A program made the translations under genes and the position numbers. From contig NZ_JADEWH010000007.1 in NCBI RefSeq assembly GCF_015207755.1, positions 182,442 through 246,441 of the forward strand: a DNA stretch of 64,000 nucleotides. The letters run 5' to 3'. The stretch comes from Nodularia sp. LEGE 06071 (GTDB lineage Bacteria > Cyanobacteriota > Cyanobacteriia > Cyanobacteriales > Nostocaceae). Below the pieces are notes generated by a model. That model ran no database searches, was not told where the DNA came from, and worked only from the letters and a program-made list of their open reading frames with translations. Positions 17,438 to 25,868 of the stretch are shown one piece after another (within the stretch, counting starts at the first letter, position 1; each line of letters begins with the position of its first letter).

Positions 17438-18640
17438 ATGGGTCGCGCTAAAAAGGTTGTCTTGGCATATTCTGGGGGAGTGGATACTTCCGTTTGTATC
17501 CCCTACCTAAAAAATGAGTGGGGTGTAGAAGAAGTGATTACCCTCGCAGCAGATTTAGGTCAGGGAGATGAATTAGAGCCAATCCGAGAAAAAGCGCTGA
17601 AATCGGGTGCAAGTGAGTCTTTGGTGGTTGACGTTAAAGATAGTTTCGTGAAAGATTATGCTTTTGCGGCGATTCAAGCCAATGCTCTCTACGAAAATCG
17701 ATATCCTTTGGGGACAGCCTTGGCTCGTCCGTTAATTGCTAAGATATTAGTCGAAGCTGCTGATAAATACGGTGCTGATGCGATCGCTCACGGTTGTACA
17801 GGTAAAGGTAATGATCAGGTTCGCTTTGATGTGGCTTGTGCGGCTCTGAATCCCAATCTGAAGATCCTCGCACCGGCGAGAGAATGGGGGATGAGTCGTG
17901 AGGAAACCATCGCTTATGGTGAGCAATTTGGCATTCCTTCACCAGTCAAAAAATCTTCTCCCTACAGTATTGATAAAAATTTACTCGGTCGTAGTATTGA
18001 AGCTGGGATACTGGAAGATCCAGCAGTTGAGCCACTAGAAGAAATCTATGAAATGACGAAGGCGATCGCTGATACGCCTAATGAACCAGAGTACATTGAA
18101 ATTGGTTTTACACGAGGTATTCCCACCAGCCTCAACGGGACACCGAAAAACCCCGTGGAGCTAATCGAACAACTCAATCAGGTGGTAGGAAATCACGGTA
18201 TTGGGCGGATCGACATGATGGAAAACCGCTTAGTAGGGATTAAATCGCGGGAAATCTACGAATCACCCGCTATGTTAGTGCTAATTCAGGCACACCGGGA
18301 TTTAGAAAGTCTGACTTTGACAGGAGATGTCAGCCACTACAAGCGAGGTATTGAAGAGACTTACACCCAAATCGTTTATAACGGTCTTTGGTATAGTCCA
18401 CTCAAAGGCGCACTTGATGCTTTTATTCAAAAGACACAAGAACGAGTTTTGGGAACTGTGCGAGTCAAACTTTTTAAAGGTAATGCTACTGTAGTCGGCC
18501 GTTGGAGTGATAATTCACTCTATAGCCCAAACTTGGCAACCTATGGTTCTGAAGACCAATTTGACCACAAAGCAGCTGAAGGCTTTATTTACGTTTGGGG
18601 TTTACCCACTCGCATTTGGGCGCAGCAAGGTAGAAGTTAG
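17438..18640 (+). CDS. argG: Argininosuccinate synthase
   Basis: 400 residues. Joins citrulline and aspartate with ATP to make argininosuccinate, the penultimate step of arginine synthesis. The N-terminal ATP pyrophosphatase motif [14 protein letters not shown] is at residues 6-19. [14 protein letters not shown] and the citrulline-binding [17 protein letters not shown] segments are present. The chosen ATG has GGAG seven bases upstream (17428-17431); a longer frame from a TTG at 17426 overlaps that ribosome site and is unlikely. Full length for the family; single gene. Confidence 0.97.
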   Translation: MGRAKKVVLAYSGGVDTSVCIPYLKNEWGVEEVITLAADLGQGDELEPIREKALKSGASESLVVDVKDSFVKDYAFAAIQANALYENRYPLGTALARPLIAKILVEAADKYGADAIAHGCTGKGNDQVRFDVACAALNPNLKILAPAREWGMSREETIAYGEQFGIPSPVKKSSPYSIDKNLLGRSIEAGILEDPAVEPLEEIYEMTKAIADTPNEPEYIEIGFTRGIPTSLNGTPKNPVELIEQLNQVVGNHGIGRIDMMENRLVGIKSREIYESPAMLVLIQAHRDLESLTLTGDVSHYKRGIEETYTQIVYNGLWYSPLKGALDAFIQKTQERVLGTVRVKLFKGNATVVGRWSDNSLYSPNLATYGSEDQFDHKAAEGFIYVWGLPTRIWAQQGRS

Positions 18641-18647
18641 GAAATAG

Positions 18648-18677
18648 GGAGTGGGGAGTGGGGAGTGGGGAGTGGGG
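18648..18677. repeat. Heptamer tandem repeat (GGGGAGT type)
   Basis: Four units of GGGAGTG between the convergent argG and DedA genes; the same family occurs at 30841-30907. Confidence 0.8.
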
Positions 18678-18723
18678 AAAAATCTTAACCCCTGCACCCT
18701 GCACCAGTACCCCCTGTTCTTAA

Positions 18724-19353
18724 TTACTCACCAGCTGCACGTTTGACTTGGCGGGACTCTAACCAGATGGGGACAGCAATCAAGGCTACCAGGATTAGTA
18801 AAGCTGCGATCGCAAATTGACTCACCCAAGCAACTAGTTGTTCTAGGGAGACAACTTTGCCAGCAAAGAAAGCTAAGGTTACCATCACAGTAGCCCAGGT
18901 GGTTGCTCCTGCTAAGTTATACAAAAAGAATTTTCTGAAAGGCATTTCCGCTATACCAGCTAGGGGTGCTGCAAAAATTCTCAACAACGCGAAAAAGCGC
19001 CCAAAAAATACAGCTTTCGTAGCATTTTCACTAAATTGATTTTTAATATTCAACAATCGCTCATCGGAAATCCGAAAGATTTTACCTATTTGTACTAGGA
19101 AAGGCCAGCCGCCAATTTTACCAATCCAATAGCCGCAAGCACCACCAATCACAGCACCTGCAACGGCATCACTGAGAACTAACCAATAGTTCAGTTCCTC
19201 ACTACCAGCGAGAAATCCGCCGACCAAGGTCACGGTTTCTCCAGGAAGGGGAATGCCCAAATTTTCTAGCAAAATGCCCAAAAAAATTGCCCAGTAACCA
19301 TACTGGTGGGCAAATTCCTGGATGTTTTCTAGTGAAATCAGCTCAAGAGACAT
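18724..19353 (-). CDS. DedA-family membrane protein
   Basis: 209 residues. The family pattern ENLGIPLPGETV near residue 30, GAVIGGACGYWIGKIGG, and the FFGRFFALLRIFAAPLAG segment (with the conserved FGRF arginine) are all present. Five to six hydrophobic segments put it in the plasma membrane. Family members are linked to proton-motive-force and envelope homeostasis and to phospholipid scrambling; the substrate here is not known. Ends 84 bp from argG, tail to tail. Confidence 0.92.
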   Translation of the reverse strand: MSLELISLENIQEFAHQYGYWAIFLGILLENLGIPLPGETVTLVGGFLAGSEELNYWLVLSDAVAGAVIGGACGYWIGKIGGWPFLVQIGKIFRISDERLLNIKNQFSENATKAVFFGRFFALLRIFAAPLAGIAEMPFRKFFLYNLAGATTWATVMVTLAFFAGKVVSLEQLVAWVSQFAIAALLILVALIAVPIWLESRQVKRAAGE

Positions 19354-19758
19354 CCCGCACCGCCGCCTTTACAATTTTTTACCTTTCATCTATCTTGACT
19401 CTTCTATGGCTGGGGTGTCAATCAATCCGCCACGTCCAGTCATCAGCAGTTGCTAGCACGGATACATATTTCATGCTACCTTGTCAAGGATTTATCATGA
19501 AAAATTTATAATACACCTGGTAATATATAAAAATATGGTAAAAGATACTGTTGATACCGAAATTCTCCAGCCATTATGCCTATATTTAGGAGATATCAAC
19601 ATAAATTATACGGCATAATTACTGAAAAAATTTGTCTCAACAGGACTGCTGTAAATTGCTCAATCTGAAAATCTCACAGTAATTTTGTCGTTGAAACTGA
19701 ATCAGTATTGATGTCAAATTTTTGTTCTGTTACTTGTTCCAACTACTGAGTTAAATTC
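19354..19758. other. Intergenic region between divergent dedA and STAS genes
   Basis: 405 bp, AT-rich, no gene supported. Promoters for both flanking genes must lie here; no strong consensus was seen. Confidence 0.5.
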
Positions 19759-20109
19759 ATGACTATCTCACAAGATCAAGTGGTTTTATTTAAGCCCCAA
19801 GGCAGCATAGACTTGCAGGGTGGAATAAATTTTAGCGCCCGGATGCTTGCGGTAACACCCCAGCCTGATCAACTCTGGGTGATTGATTTGTCAGAAGTAG
19901 ATTTTATGGACAGTTCAGGATTAGTTCCTTTAATCAATGGACTCACATCAGCACGTGAAAGTGGTTGTCGTCTAGTTTTGTGCAACGTGCAAGCTCCGGT
20001 AAGATTAGTTTTGGAACTAACACAACTGGACTCAGTGTTTGACATTTTCGACACTTACGAAGATATTTTCAGCAACACCAAGGATAAAAAGTTAGCTCTG
20101 GCAAGCTAA
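19759..20109 (+). CDS. STAS-domain protein (anti-sigma factor antagonist type)
   Basis: 116 residues forming one STAS domain. VIDLSEVDFMDSSGLVPLIN holds the usual phosphorylation site (Ser52/Ser53 in DSSG). Such proteins bind an anti-sigma or switch kinase in the unphosphorylated form. No partner kinase is adjacent, so it must act in trans. A candidate structured RNA lies just downstream. Confidence 0.9.
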   Translation: MTISQDQVVLFKPQGSIDLQGGINFSARMLAVTPQPDQLWVIDLSEVDFMDSSGLVPLINGLTSARESGCRLVLCNVQAPVRLVLELTQLDSVFDIFDTYEDIFSNTKDKKLALAS

Positions 20110-20170
20110 TTTACCACAGATGTATGAATAGTGAACATTAATTAATCCGACTTTGAAATAGAGAAGTTAG

Positions 20171-20312
20171 TTTAAGCAGGTGCAGTGGGAAATCACCTAA
20201 AAGCAAATTTTGTTAACCGGAAAACGAAACTGCACCAGGTGAAAATCTGATGTTGCTACTAAATAAAAGCAGCAAAAATCGACCACTTCCACAGAGGCAA
20301 GTGGTTTATTTT
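20171..20312 (+). ncRNA. Candidate structured RNA with possible pseudoknot and terminator
   Basis: Inferred from complementarity only. GGTGCAGT (20179-20186) pairs perfectly with ACTGCACC (20229-20236), while TCACCT (20193-20198) can pair with AGGTGA (20237-20242); the order of the four strands makes an H-type pseudoknot. A third hairpin (TGTTGCT/AGCAGCA, 20250-20273) follows, then a terminator ACCACTT/AAGTGGT (20282-20305) and TTTATTTTT. It could be an independent small RNA or the 3' UTR of the STAS gene, whose stop is 60 bp upstream. No match to a named family is claimed. Confidence 0.4.
20282..20312 (+). terminator. Rho-independent terminator downstream of the STAS gene
   Basis: 7-bp perfect stem ACCACTT/AAGTGGT, 10-nt loop, followed by TTTATTTTT. 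Confidence 0.7.
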
Positions 20313-20423
20313 TGGGTAAAAATGCCGTTATGATGTAATAAAGGGGCTAATTTAGGATTTTTATTGACTAATATTTCCTGAGTGCTAAAAGCCTCCAGAT
20401 TTATCAGTGGAATCAATCCAAAA

Positions 20424-20496
20424 GACGCTCTCTACGAGACGCTGCGCGAACGCGGACTCGCTAACGCTACGCTATCTAAAATCTAAAATCTAAAAT
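20424..20496. repeat. GCGTAGCGTCTC-type repeat followed by CTAAAAT heptamers
   Basis: A GC-rich palindromic block (containing GAGACGCTGCGCGAACGCGG and GCTAACGCTACGC) followed by three CTAAAAT units. Both are common Nostocales intergenic repeats; relatives of the first appear at 25560-25580 and 48330-48340. Confidence 0.65.
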
Positions 20497-20515
20497 TGGA
20501 TAACATTCCCAACTA

Positions 20516-21082
20516 TCAGGCATTCTGCACAGTAGAAATATTATTTTGATTTGGGTGAGATTCTGAGCGAGCAAAATTCGGTAAATCAATGCCACTGTGA
20601 CTAGCCGTGCGGGTTTTGATGGCCAAACGGTAACTCACACTTTGCAGTTCTGCTTGAAGTTTGCGGTTTTCTCGTTGTAGTGTTGCCACTTTTTCTCTGA
20701 CTGGGGCCATCCGCTCCTCGAACTTACGACGGTAAATTTGAGGTAATTCTTGGATAACTTGCTCCAACATCCGACTGCGATCGGTGAGTTCTTGTACTGA
20801 CTGCCGCAGTTGGTAAATTTCGGTGTCACGAGTGGTAATTTGTTCTTGATAGAACGTTACCTGCTGCTCAACGGCTTGCAATTGTTCTTGCAATGCTTGT
20901 AACTGACTCAGATCATATTCTGGTTCAGAACGCTGGGGGATAAAGTTAGTATTGCCCTTAACCAGCCGGAAAAGTTCTTGAGATAGCTGCTGCACTAATT
21001 GGTCACGAAGCTGCAACTCTTGGCGCAGCTGCGATACTTCGGTAGAGAGAGCTTGAATGTTGGGTGTGTCAGTTTGGCTCAC
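20516..21082 (-). CDS. Coiled-coil protein, cyanobacterial hypothetical
   Basis: 188 residues, no named family recognised. Residues about 10-45 and 58-150 show heptad patterns rich in Gln, Leu and Glu (LRQELQLRDQLVQQLSQELF and LQALQEQLQAVEQQVTFYQE), so it is an elongated dimer or oligomer. The C-terminal 35 residues are polar and probably disordered. No signal peptide. Convergent with the STAS gene and 209 bp downstream of rpsF on the same strand. Function unknown; a cytoskeletal or scaffold role is only a guess. Confidence 0.75.
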   Translation of the reverse strand: MSQTDTPNIQALSTEVSQLRQELQLRDQLVQQLSQELFRLVKGNTNFIPQRSEPEYDLSQLQALQEQLQAVEQQVTFYQEQITTRDTEIYQLRQSVQELTDRSRMLEQVIQELPQIYRRKFEERMAPVREKVATLQRENRKLQAELQSVSYRLAIKTRTASHSGIDLPNFARSESHPNQNNISTVQNA

Positions 21083-21243
21083 AGTGGCTTACAGCTCCCA
21101 TTGACGAATGCTTGTCGAATCGTAGGTATAACTGCGATGGTACTGCCTTTAGTAGGTATTTGTTTATTTAGCATTCCCCACTCTATGCAGAAAAAGACTA
21201 ATGGTAAAATTTTTTTAAAATTGACTATTTTTATGGCTGAGTA

Positions 21244-21269
21244 CTGAGTGGGAAAAACTCCACACTCAG
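21244..21269 (-). terminator. Possible terminator of rpsF
   Basis: On the minus strand CTGAGTGTGG, a loop including TTTTT, then CCCACTCAG; imperfect 9-bp stem located 23 bp after the rpsF stop. There is no T tract after the stem, so it is weak. Confidence 0.3.
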
Positions 21270-21291
21270 CACTGCTTACTCAGAAGTTTTC

Positions 21292-21630
21292 TTAGGCAGA
21301 AACAGCAACTGTCTCTTCGGCTTCTTCTGCTGTTTCTTCTGGTAGATCCTGCTTAATAGTCAAGTAGCGAATCACGTCCTCACTCAAACGCATTGCACGT
21401 TCCATGGGAGCGATCGCAGTTCCAGGACCAGTGTAGTCCATTTGAACGTAGATGCCATCCCGATGCTTTTTAATTTCATAAGCTAGGCGACGTTTACCAC
21501 GATTTTGAATTTTCATATTCTCAGCGCCTTGTTCTGTGAGCAAGTTCTGATATTTACTAATTGCTTGCTCTACCTGTTCATCTCCTAAATCGGGACGCAG
21601 GATGTAAATTGTTTCGTAAACTATGGACAT
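21292..21630 (-). CDS. rpsF: 30S ribosomal protein S6
   Basis: 112 residues. [20 protein letters not shown] at the N-terminus and [20 protein letters not shown] in the middle are S6 signatures, with [16 protein letters not shown] near the end. A Glu/Ala-rich tail ([14 protein letters not shown]) follows, as in cyanobacterial S6. Here rpsF is alone, not next to rpsR as in many bacteria. Confidence 0.96.
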   Translation of the reverse strand: MSIVYETIYILRPDLGDEQVEQAISKYQNLLTEQGAENMKIQNRGKRRLAYEIKKHRDGIYVQMDYTGPGTAIAPMERAMRLSEDVIRYLTIKQDLPEETAEEAEETVAVSA

Positions 21631-22032
21631 GATTTTAAGTCACCTTATGGACGAAGGGGCTGCTGATGTGATTTTATACAGTAATATCACAAAGGATATG
21701 AGTAATAATCAACATCGAAGCAACAAGGAACTATAATCTTACCAGTTTTCAATTTGAATCATTAGCAAAATCCGCAAAATTCGCATCTTTAACAAGAAAC
21801 TGCCTTTAGGGCGATGAGGGAGTCATCCCACCCACAAGGCAAAAAGCCCTTCTCCTACGGGAAAGGGTGCGTGGACAGTGAAGCTATCAACTGAAATCAG
21901 ACAGTAGTACAGGCATACTTCCCAAATTGAGACTATAGTTATTTAGTCTCAGGCTCAGGCTTCTACTACAGACTGAAGATTGCTAACCGCTAACAGCTTT
22001 TAATCGCAGACAAAAGGATATTAATCAAGGTT
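21631..22032. other. Intergenic region between divergent rpsF and FAH genes
   Basis: 402 bp without a gene. It contains a short GC-rich block (AAGCCCTTCTCCTACGGGAA at 21843-21862) resembling an interspersed repeat. Promoters for the two divergent genes are expected here. Confidence 0.5.
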
Positions 22033-22806
22033 ATGGCGCAGCGCTATGTGCGAGTTCAAAATCTAGAAGGCAAGATTTACTATGGATTGCTACAACTATC
22101 CCTCAATGTGGAGGTGCTAGATGCTCCACCCTGGTTACAAGGGCAACCCACAAATTTAATTCTAGAACCCGAAAATTACCAAATTCTGACTCCCTGCGCT
22201 CCTTCCAAAGTTGTGGCGGTAGGCAAGAATTATGCAGACCATGCCGCAGAAATGGGAACTACAGTACCAAATGAACCATTAATATTTCTCAAGCCGCCGA
22301 CATCGATCATTGCCACGGAAACAGAAATTATGTATCCGCTCCAATCGCAACGGGTAGATTACGAAGGCGAGTTAGCACTAGTGATTGGCGATCGCACCTG
22401 TGACTGCACAATAGAAGAAGCCCAAACCAAAATTTGGGGCTATACCATTGCTAACGATGTGACAGCACGGGATTTACAACAAAAGGATGGCCAATGGACT
22501 CGCGCTAAAGGTTTTGATACATTCTGTCCTCTAGGCCCTTGGATTGTCCGAGAATTAAATCCTGGGGCGAGATTGCAGACCTTTTTGAATGACGATGCTA
22601 TCCCTGTGCAATCTGCCTGTATTGATCAGATGGTGTTTCCTCCTGATGCTTTAGTGTCCTACATTAGTCAGGTGATGACACTACTACCAGGAGACGTGGT
22701 GTTAACTGGTACGCCATTGGGTGTTGGGCAACTGCACATAGGCGATCGCGTCCGTGTCGAAATTGAAGGCATCGGTCGCCTAGAAAACACCGTGACTGGG
22801 CGTTAA
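22033..22806 (+). CDS. Fumarylacetoacetate hydrolase-family protein
   Basis: 257 residues. VVAVGKNYADHAAEMG (residues 59-74), PLIFLKPPTSII, VDYEGELALVIGDRT (metal-binding Glu residues) and GYTIANDVTARDLQQKDGQW match the FAH C-terminal catalytic fold; GDVVLTGTPLGVG closes it. Enzymes of this type hydrolyse C-C bonds in acylpyruvates or decarboxylate oxaloacetate, using Mg2+ or Mn2+. Exact substrate unknown; acylpyruvate hydrolase is the best guess. Convergent with the Tic20-like gene, with 3 bp between stops. Confidence 0.92.
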   Translation: MAQRYVRVQNLEGKIYYGLLQLSLNVEVLDAPPWLQGQPTNLILEPENYQILTPCAPSKVVAVGKNYADHAAEMGTTVPNEPLIFLKPPTSIIATETEIMYPLQSQRVDYEGELALVIGDRTCDCTIEEAQTKIWGYTIANDVTARDLQQKDGQWTRAKGFDTFCPLGPWIVRELNPGARLQTFLNDDAIPVQSACIDQMVFPPDALVSYISQVMTLLPGDVVLTGTPLGVGQLHIGDRVRVEIEGIGRLENTVTGR

Positions 22807-22809
22807 CTG

Positions 22810-23283
22810 CTAGCGCACTTGCATATGCACTGCATCAGAAATTGCTGGAATTTCTGCATAACGCCCAAATAGGGATTGAGCAACAGAATAGACAACTGCT
22901 GCTATTATGCCGATAAAGATGGTGTTGGCGATCGTTTCTAAGGCAAAGCCAGCACCAGGAATTGAAACCAAAACTTCCAGCAGTATGGAACACAAAAATA
23001 AAACAATGTTCAAAAGAATGGCCTGCATAGTGTTGAAACGAATGAAGTGACTAATTTTTTCGTTTCTCACCACTAATAGGAACAAGGCAAAGAAAATAAT
23101 CAAGCTGGCAAAGGGTAGTTGATAAATTCCGATTAATGGACTCAATGGAATCAGCAACACCCGTGTGACTGGGAACTGTGTGAAGAAAAAGCTACCGAAG
23201 GCTAGACTTTGAACTAGGGGTAGCAAATAAGGTAAACAAGCAAAAATCCGGTCGGAAACCGTTACAGACCCGCGCCAAGTCAT
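22810..23283 (-). CDS. Tic20-family membrane protein
   Basis: 157 residues from the ATG at 23283, which has AGGAGA eight bases upstream; a longer frame from 23400 would overlap the neighbouring gene and is unlikely. It starts MTWRGSVTVSDRIFACLPYL, and has four hydrophobic segments (about 15-35, 43-68, 78-112, 120-140) with HFIRFNTMQAILLNI between segments two and three. This is the cyanobacterial relative of the chloroplast import channel component Tic20; the bacterial role is unknown. Located in the plasma or thylakoid membrane. Confidence 0.85.
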   Translation of the reverse strand: MTWRGSVTVSDRIFACLPYLLPLVQSLAFGSFFFTQFPVTRVLLIPLSPLIGIYQLPFASLIIFFALFLLVVRNEKISHFIRFNTMQAILLNIVLFLCSILLEVLVSIPGAGFALETIANTIFIGIIAAVVYSVAQSLFGRYAEIPAISDAVHMQVR

Positions 23284-23363
23284 TGTGCGTTCTCCTATGG
23301 CTAAAATTTCAGACTTCTTGAGCTTAGGATAACGCAGTTGCTTAGTCTTGCTGACAAATCCGA

Positions 23364-23561
23364 TTATTCTATATACGCAATTCGGAAACCCATCAGACAT
23401 TCATACTGTGCTGGCTGCTGTGCAGTGAGTTGGCGAATTGCTTGACCGCATCGCAGTTGACCTCCACGCCAACGGGGTTGACCGCTACCGTCAGCAAGTA
23501 AACAAGATTGGCAAACTTGCGTGGAGGCAAGGATTTGATTATCCATTAAAATGACTAACAT
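23364..23561 (-). CDS. Small conserved cyanobacterial protein with a Cys-rich motif
   Basis: 65 residues if started at the ATG at 23561, where GGAGGG lies seven bases upstream; a longer frame runs to 23588 into transposon sequence. The protein has CQSCLLADGSGQPRWRGGQL then CGQAI, with four Cys in total (including the one in YECLMGF), which suggests metal binding, but no named family is recognised. It lies 80 bp upstream of the Tic20-like gene and next to the right end of a decayed IS200/IS605 element. Confidence 0.65.
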   Translation of the reverse strand: MLVILMDNQILASTQVCQSCLLADGSGQPRWRGGQLRCGQAIRQLTAQQPAQYECLMGFRIAYIE

Positions 23562-23573
23562 CGCTAACCCTCC

Positions 23574-23892
23574 TTTGACACTCCTCACTCTAAAGAGATG
23601 AGGATTCTTGCTTCATCCGTCCTCCCTAGAAACCAGAGTACAAGTATTCCAATTTCCCCGTTTGGATACGTCCACAAGCACACACGGACTGCCCGACCGT
23701 GTTTGAAAAGGCTTTTAATTTCTGGTTTTTACTCCCACATTTGTACAAGATTTAGGATTTATACTACCAGGGTTCCGGCTCAGGAGTCGTCCGCTTGACC
23801 TACTTCGTTTTTTATTTGTGCGCTTTACCGCTAAAGCTATAATACCGCAAAAACCGCCCTAGAAGGGCGGGGCTTTAAACCCCAGGTTTTCG
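23574..23892 (-). mobile_element. Decayed IS200/IS605-type element (TnpB remnant with both ends)
   Basis: Read on the minus strand. The left end has two stacked hairpins (GGGG-TTTAAAG-CCCC, then CCGCCCT-TCT-AGGGCGG; plus-strand 23854-23883) preceded by TTTAC, a usual target type for this family. The right end has a hairpin TCCTCA/TGAGGA and ends GAGTGTCAAA at 23574. Between them a broken frame encodes FSNTVGQSVCACGR and ends GGRMKQESSSL, as seen at the C-termini of cyanobacterial TnpB proteins. About 300 bp remain; nearly all of tnpB and any tnpA are deleted. Confidence 0.6.
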
Positions 23893-24199
23893 GTAAATAG
23901 GGGGTAATAAAAAAATCCCAAGTGAACTTTAATTTATTTTATGTTATGTATGAAAAATATCTACCTTTTTGTAACAAATCATACAGAAGCCCTGCCGTTA
24001 AGCTTGTCCAGTTATCTCTTGGATGCCGATGAAAGGTAAAATTTGAGATTCAGGAAAAAGCTTGACGATAATAAAGAAGTCAGTACTAAATAAACCTTAG
24101 TCGTTAGCAGTCAAAAACTCTTAACGGTGAGCGTTGATTGAGGTGCTACACCAAGCCCAAATCGATTGTTGTGCAAATTTCCACCAAGGATAATTTTAA
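23893..24199. other. Upstream region of glyA
   Basis: 307 bp, AT-rich with no gene. It should carry the glyA promoter and leader; no riboswitch fold (for example glycine or folate type) was recognised by eye. Confidence 0.45.
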
Positions 24200-25483
24200 G
24201 TGACTAGAACGAATTCCGAAATTTTGGCTAACTCCGATCCGGCGATCGCCGAATTAATTAACCAAGAACTACAGCGTCAACGCGACCACCTAGAGTTGAT
24301 TGCTAGTGAAAACTTTACCTCAGCTGCTGTATTAGCCGCCCAAGGTTCCGCATTAACCAATAAATATGCCGAAGGATTGCCAGGTAAACGTTACTATGGC
24401 GGTTGTGAATTTGTCGATCAAATCGAGCAAATCGCCATCGACCGAGCTAAACAGCTATTTGGTGCAGCTCATGCCAATGTCCAACCCCATTCTGGCGCTC
24501 AGGCAAATTTTGCAGTTTTCCTGACATTACTGCAACCCGGTGACAAAATCATGGGGATGGATTTGTCTCATGGGGGACATCTCACCCACGGTTCACCAGT
24601 GAATGTTTCGGGTAAATGGTTTGAAGTTTGCCATTACGGTGTCAGCAAAGAAACAGAACAGCTAGACTACGAACAAATTCGGGAGCAGGCGCTGAGGGAG
24701 CGTCCCAAGCTCTTAATTTGTGGATATTCAGCTTATCCTCGTGTGATTGATTTTGAAAAATTCCGCAGTATCGCTGATGAAGTCGGCGCTTACTTGCTGG
24801 CAGATATTGCCCATATCGCTGGTTTAGTGGCTACTGGTTTGCATCCTAACCCCCTTCCCTTCTGTGATGTCGTCACAACCACAACTCATAAAACTCTCCG
24901 TGGTCCTCGTGGTGGTTTGATTTTGACCCACGATGCAGAATTAGGCAAGAAGCTCGATAAATCTGTTTTCCCTGGCACTCAAGGCGGTCCCTTAGAACAC
25001 GTCATTGCCGGAAAAGCAGTGGCTTTTGGGGAAGCACTGAAGCCGGAATTTAAAGAGTATTCGGCGCAAGTAATTGATAATGCTCGTGCTTTGGCAAGTC
25101 AACTGCAAAACCGCAGTTTAAAATTAGTATCAAATGGAACGGACAATCATTTGATGCTAGTAGATTTACAGAATATTGGACTTACCGGAAAGCAAGCCGA
25201 TCAACTGGTGAGTGGCGTGAATATTACCGCTAACAAAAATACAGTTCCCTTTGATCCGCAATCACCATTTGTTACCAGTGGTCTGAGGTTAGGTTCTCCA
25301 GCCATGACTACACGCGGCTTGGGTGTAACAGAATTTACGGAGATTGGGAATATTATCGCTGACAGACTGCTTTCGCCTGATTCTGAGACAGTAGCACAAG
25401 ATTGTCGCCAACGGGTCGCCGCATTGTGCGATCGCTTCCCCTTGTACCCACATCTACAAATCCCAGTACCAGCCTTAGCTTAA
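24200..25483 (+). CDS. glyA: Serine hydroxymethyltransferase
   Basis: 427 residues. PLP enzyme that interconverts serine and glycine while charging tetrahydrofolate with a one-carbon unit. [31 protein letters not shown] and the PLP lysine motif [13 protein letters not shown] (Lys231) are present, with the length usual for bacteria. The start is GTG at 24200 with AAGGA about 11 bases upstream. A good terminator follows at 25668. Confidence 0.97.
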   Translation: MTRTNSEILANSDPAIAELINQELQRQRDHLELIASENFTSAAVLAAQGSALTNKYAEGLPGKRYYGGCEFVDQIEQIAIDRAKQLFGAAHANVQPHSGAQANFAVFLTLLQPGDKIMGMDLSHGGHLTHGSPVNVSGKWFEVCHYGVSKETEQLDYEQIREQALRERPKLLICGYSAYPRVIDFEKFRSIADEVGAYLLADIAHIAGLVATGLHPNPLPFCDVVTTTTHKTLRGPRGGLILTHDAELGKKLDKSVFPGTQGGPLEHVIAGKAVAFGEALKPEFKEYSAQVIDNARALASQLQNRSLKLVSNGTDNHLMLVDLQNIGLTGKQADQLVSGVNITANKNTVPFDPQSPFVTSGLRLGSPAMTTRGLGVTEFTEIGNIIADRLLSPDSETVAQDCRQRVAALCDRFPLYPHLQIPVPALA

Positions 25484-25667
25484 GTTCACCTTTGTGGATA
25501 GTGTCAAGTTGTTTAATGAACCACGTTGGCGCTAGCCTCTCCCTTTGGGAGAAGACGTGTTCGCGTAGCGTCTCCGCCAGGAGAAGGACACGAAGGAAGA
25601 TGAGAAGAAGAAGATAGGTGATTTTATATTGGGAAGTAAGGAATTACCAATATATCTCTTTTTTTGG
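25484..25667. repeat. Interspersed GC-rich repeat downstream of glyA
   Basis: AACCACGTT...CACGAAGGAAG with an inserted block (CTAGCCTCTCCCTTTGGGAG then GTGTTCGCGTAGCGTCTCCG). This is a nested Nostocales repeat: an outer repeat split by a GCGTAGCGTCTCC-type one. The 71-codon open frame over it is not a gene. Confidence 0.55.
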
Positions 25668-25694
25668 GGTGGGCTGGAAAGCCCGCCTTTTTAT
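25668..25694 (+). terminator. Rho-independent terminator of glyA
   Basis: GGTGGGCT (25668-25675) pairs with AGCCCGCC (25680-25687) around a GGAA loop, followed by TTTTTATTT. Confidence 0.75.
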
Positions 25695-25750
25695 TTAACA
25701 AGAATATTAAATAACATCAAAACCCAGGCTTTAAACCTGCATTCAAATCT

Positions 25751-25775
25751 CCCCTCTCCTTAGTAAGGAGAGGGG
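25751..25775. repeat. CCCCTCTCCTTAGTAAGGAG palindrome
   Basis: Perfect palindrome CCCCTCTCCTT-AGT-AAGGAGAGGGG, second copy of the element at 2131-2153. Both copies are followed by a related GGG-rich stretch ending GGTGAGGTT. Confidence 0.8.
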
Positions 25776-25868
25776 CTGGGGGTGAGGTTCTTTCTGTATT
25801 TTTTTAAATTCATATTCAATAATTTGTTACTGTAAAATACAGGCCTTTCTTCCTTCCCTTTCATCTCA

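Noticed and set aside
20171..20312. Assignment of the structured RNA to Yfr1, Yfr2 or cyano-1
   Set aside because: The conserved single-stranded motifs I recall for these families were not found, so no name is given.
23598..23798. Plus-strand open frame of 66 codons upstream of glyA
   Set aside because: It is antisense to the decayed TnpB remnant and covers the IS end; composition is not protein-like.
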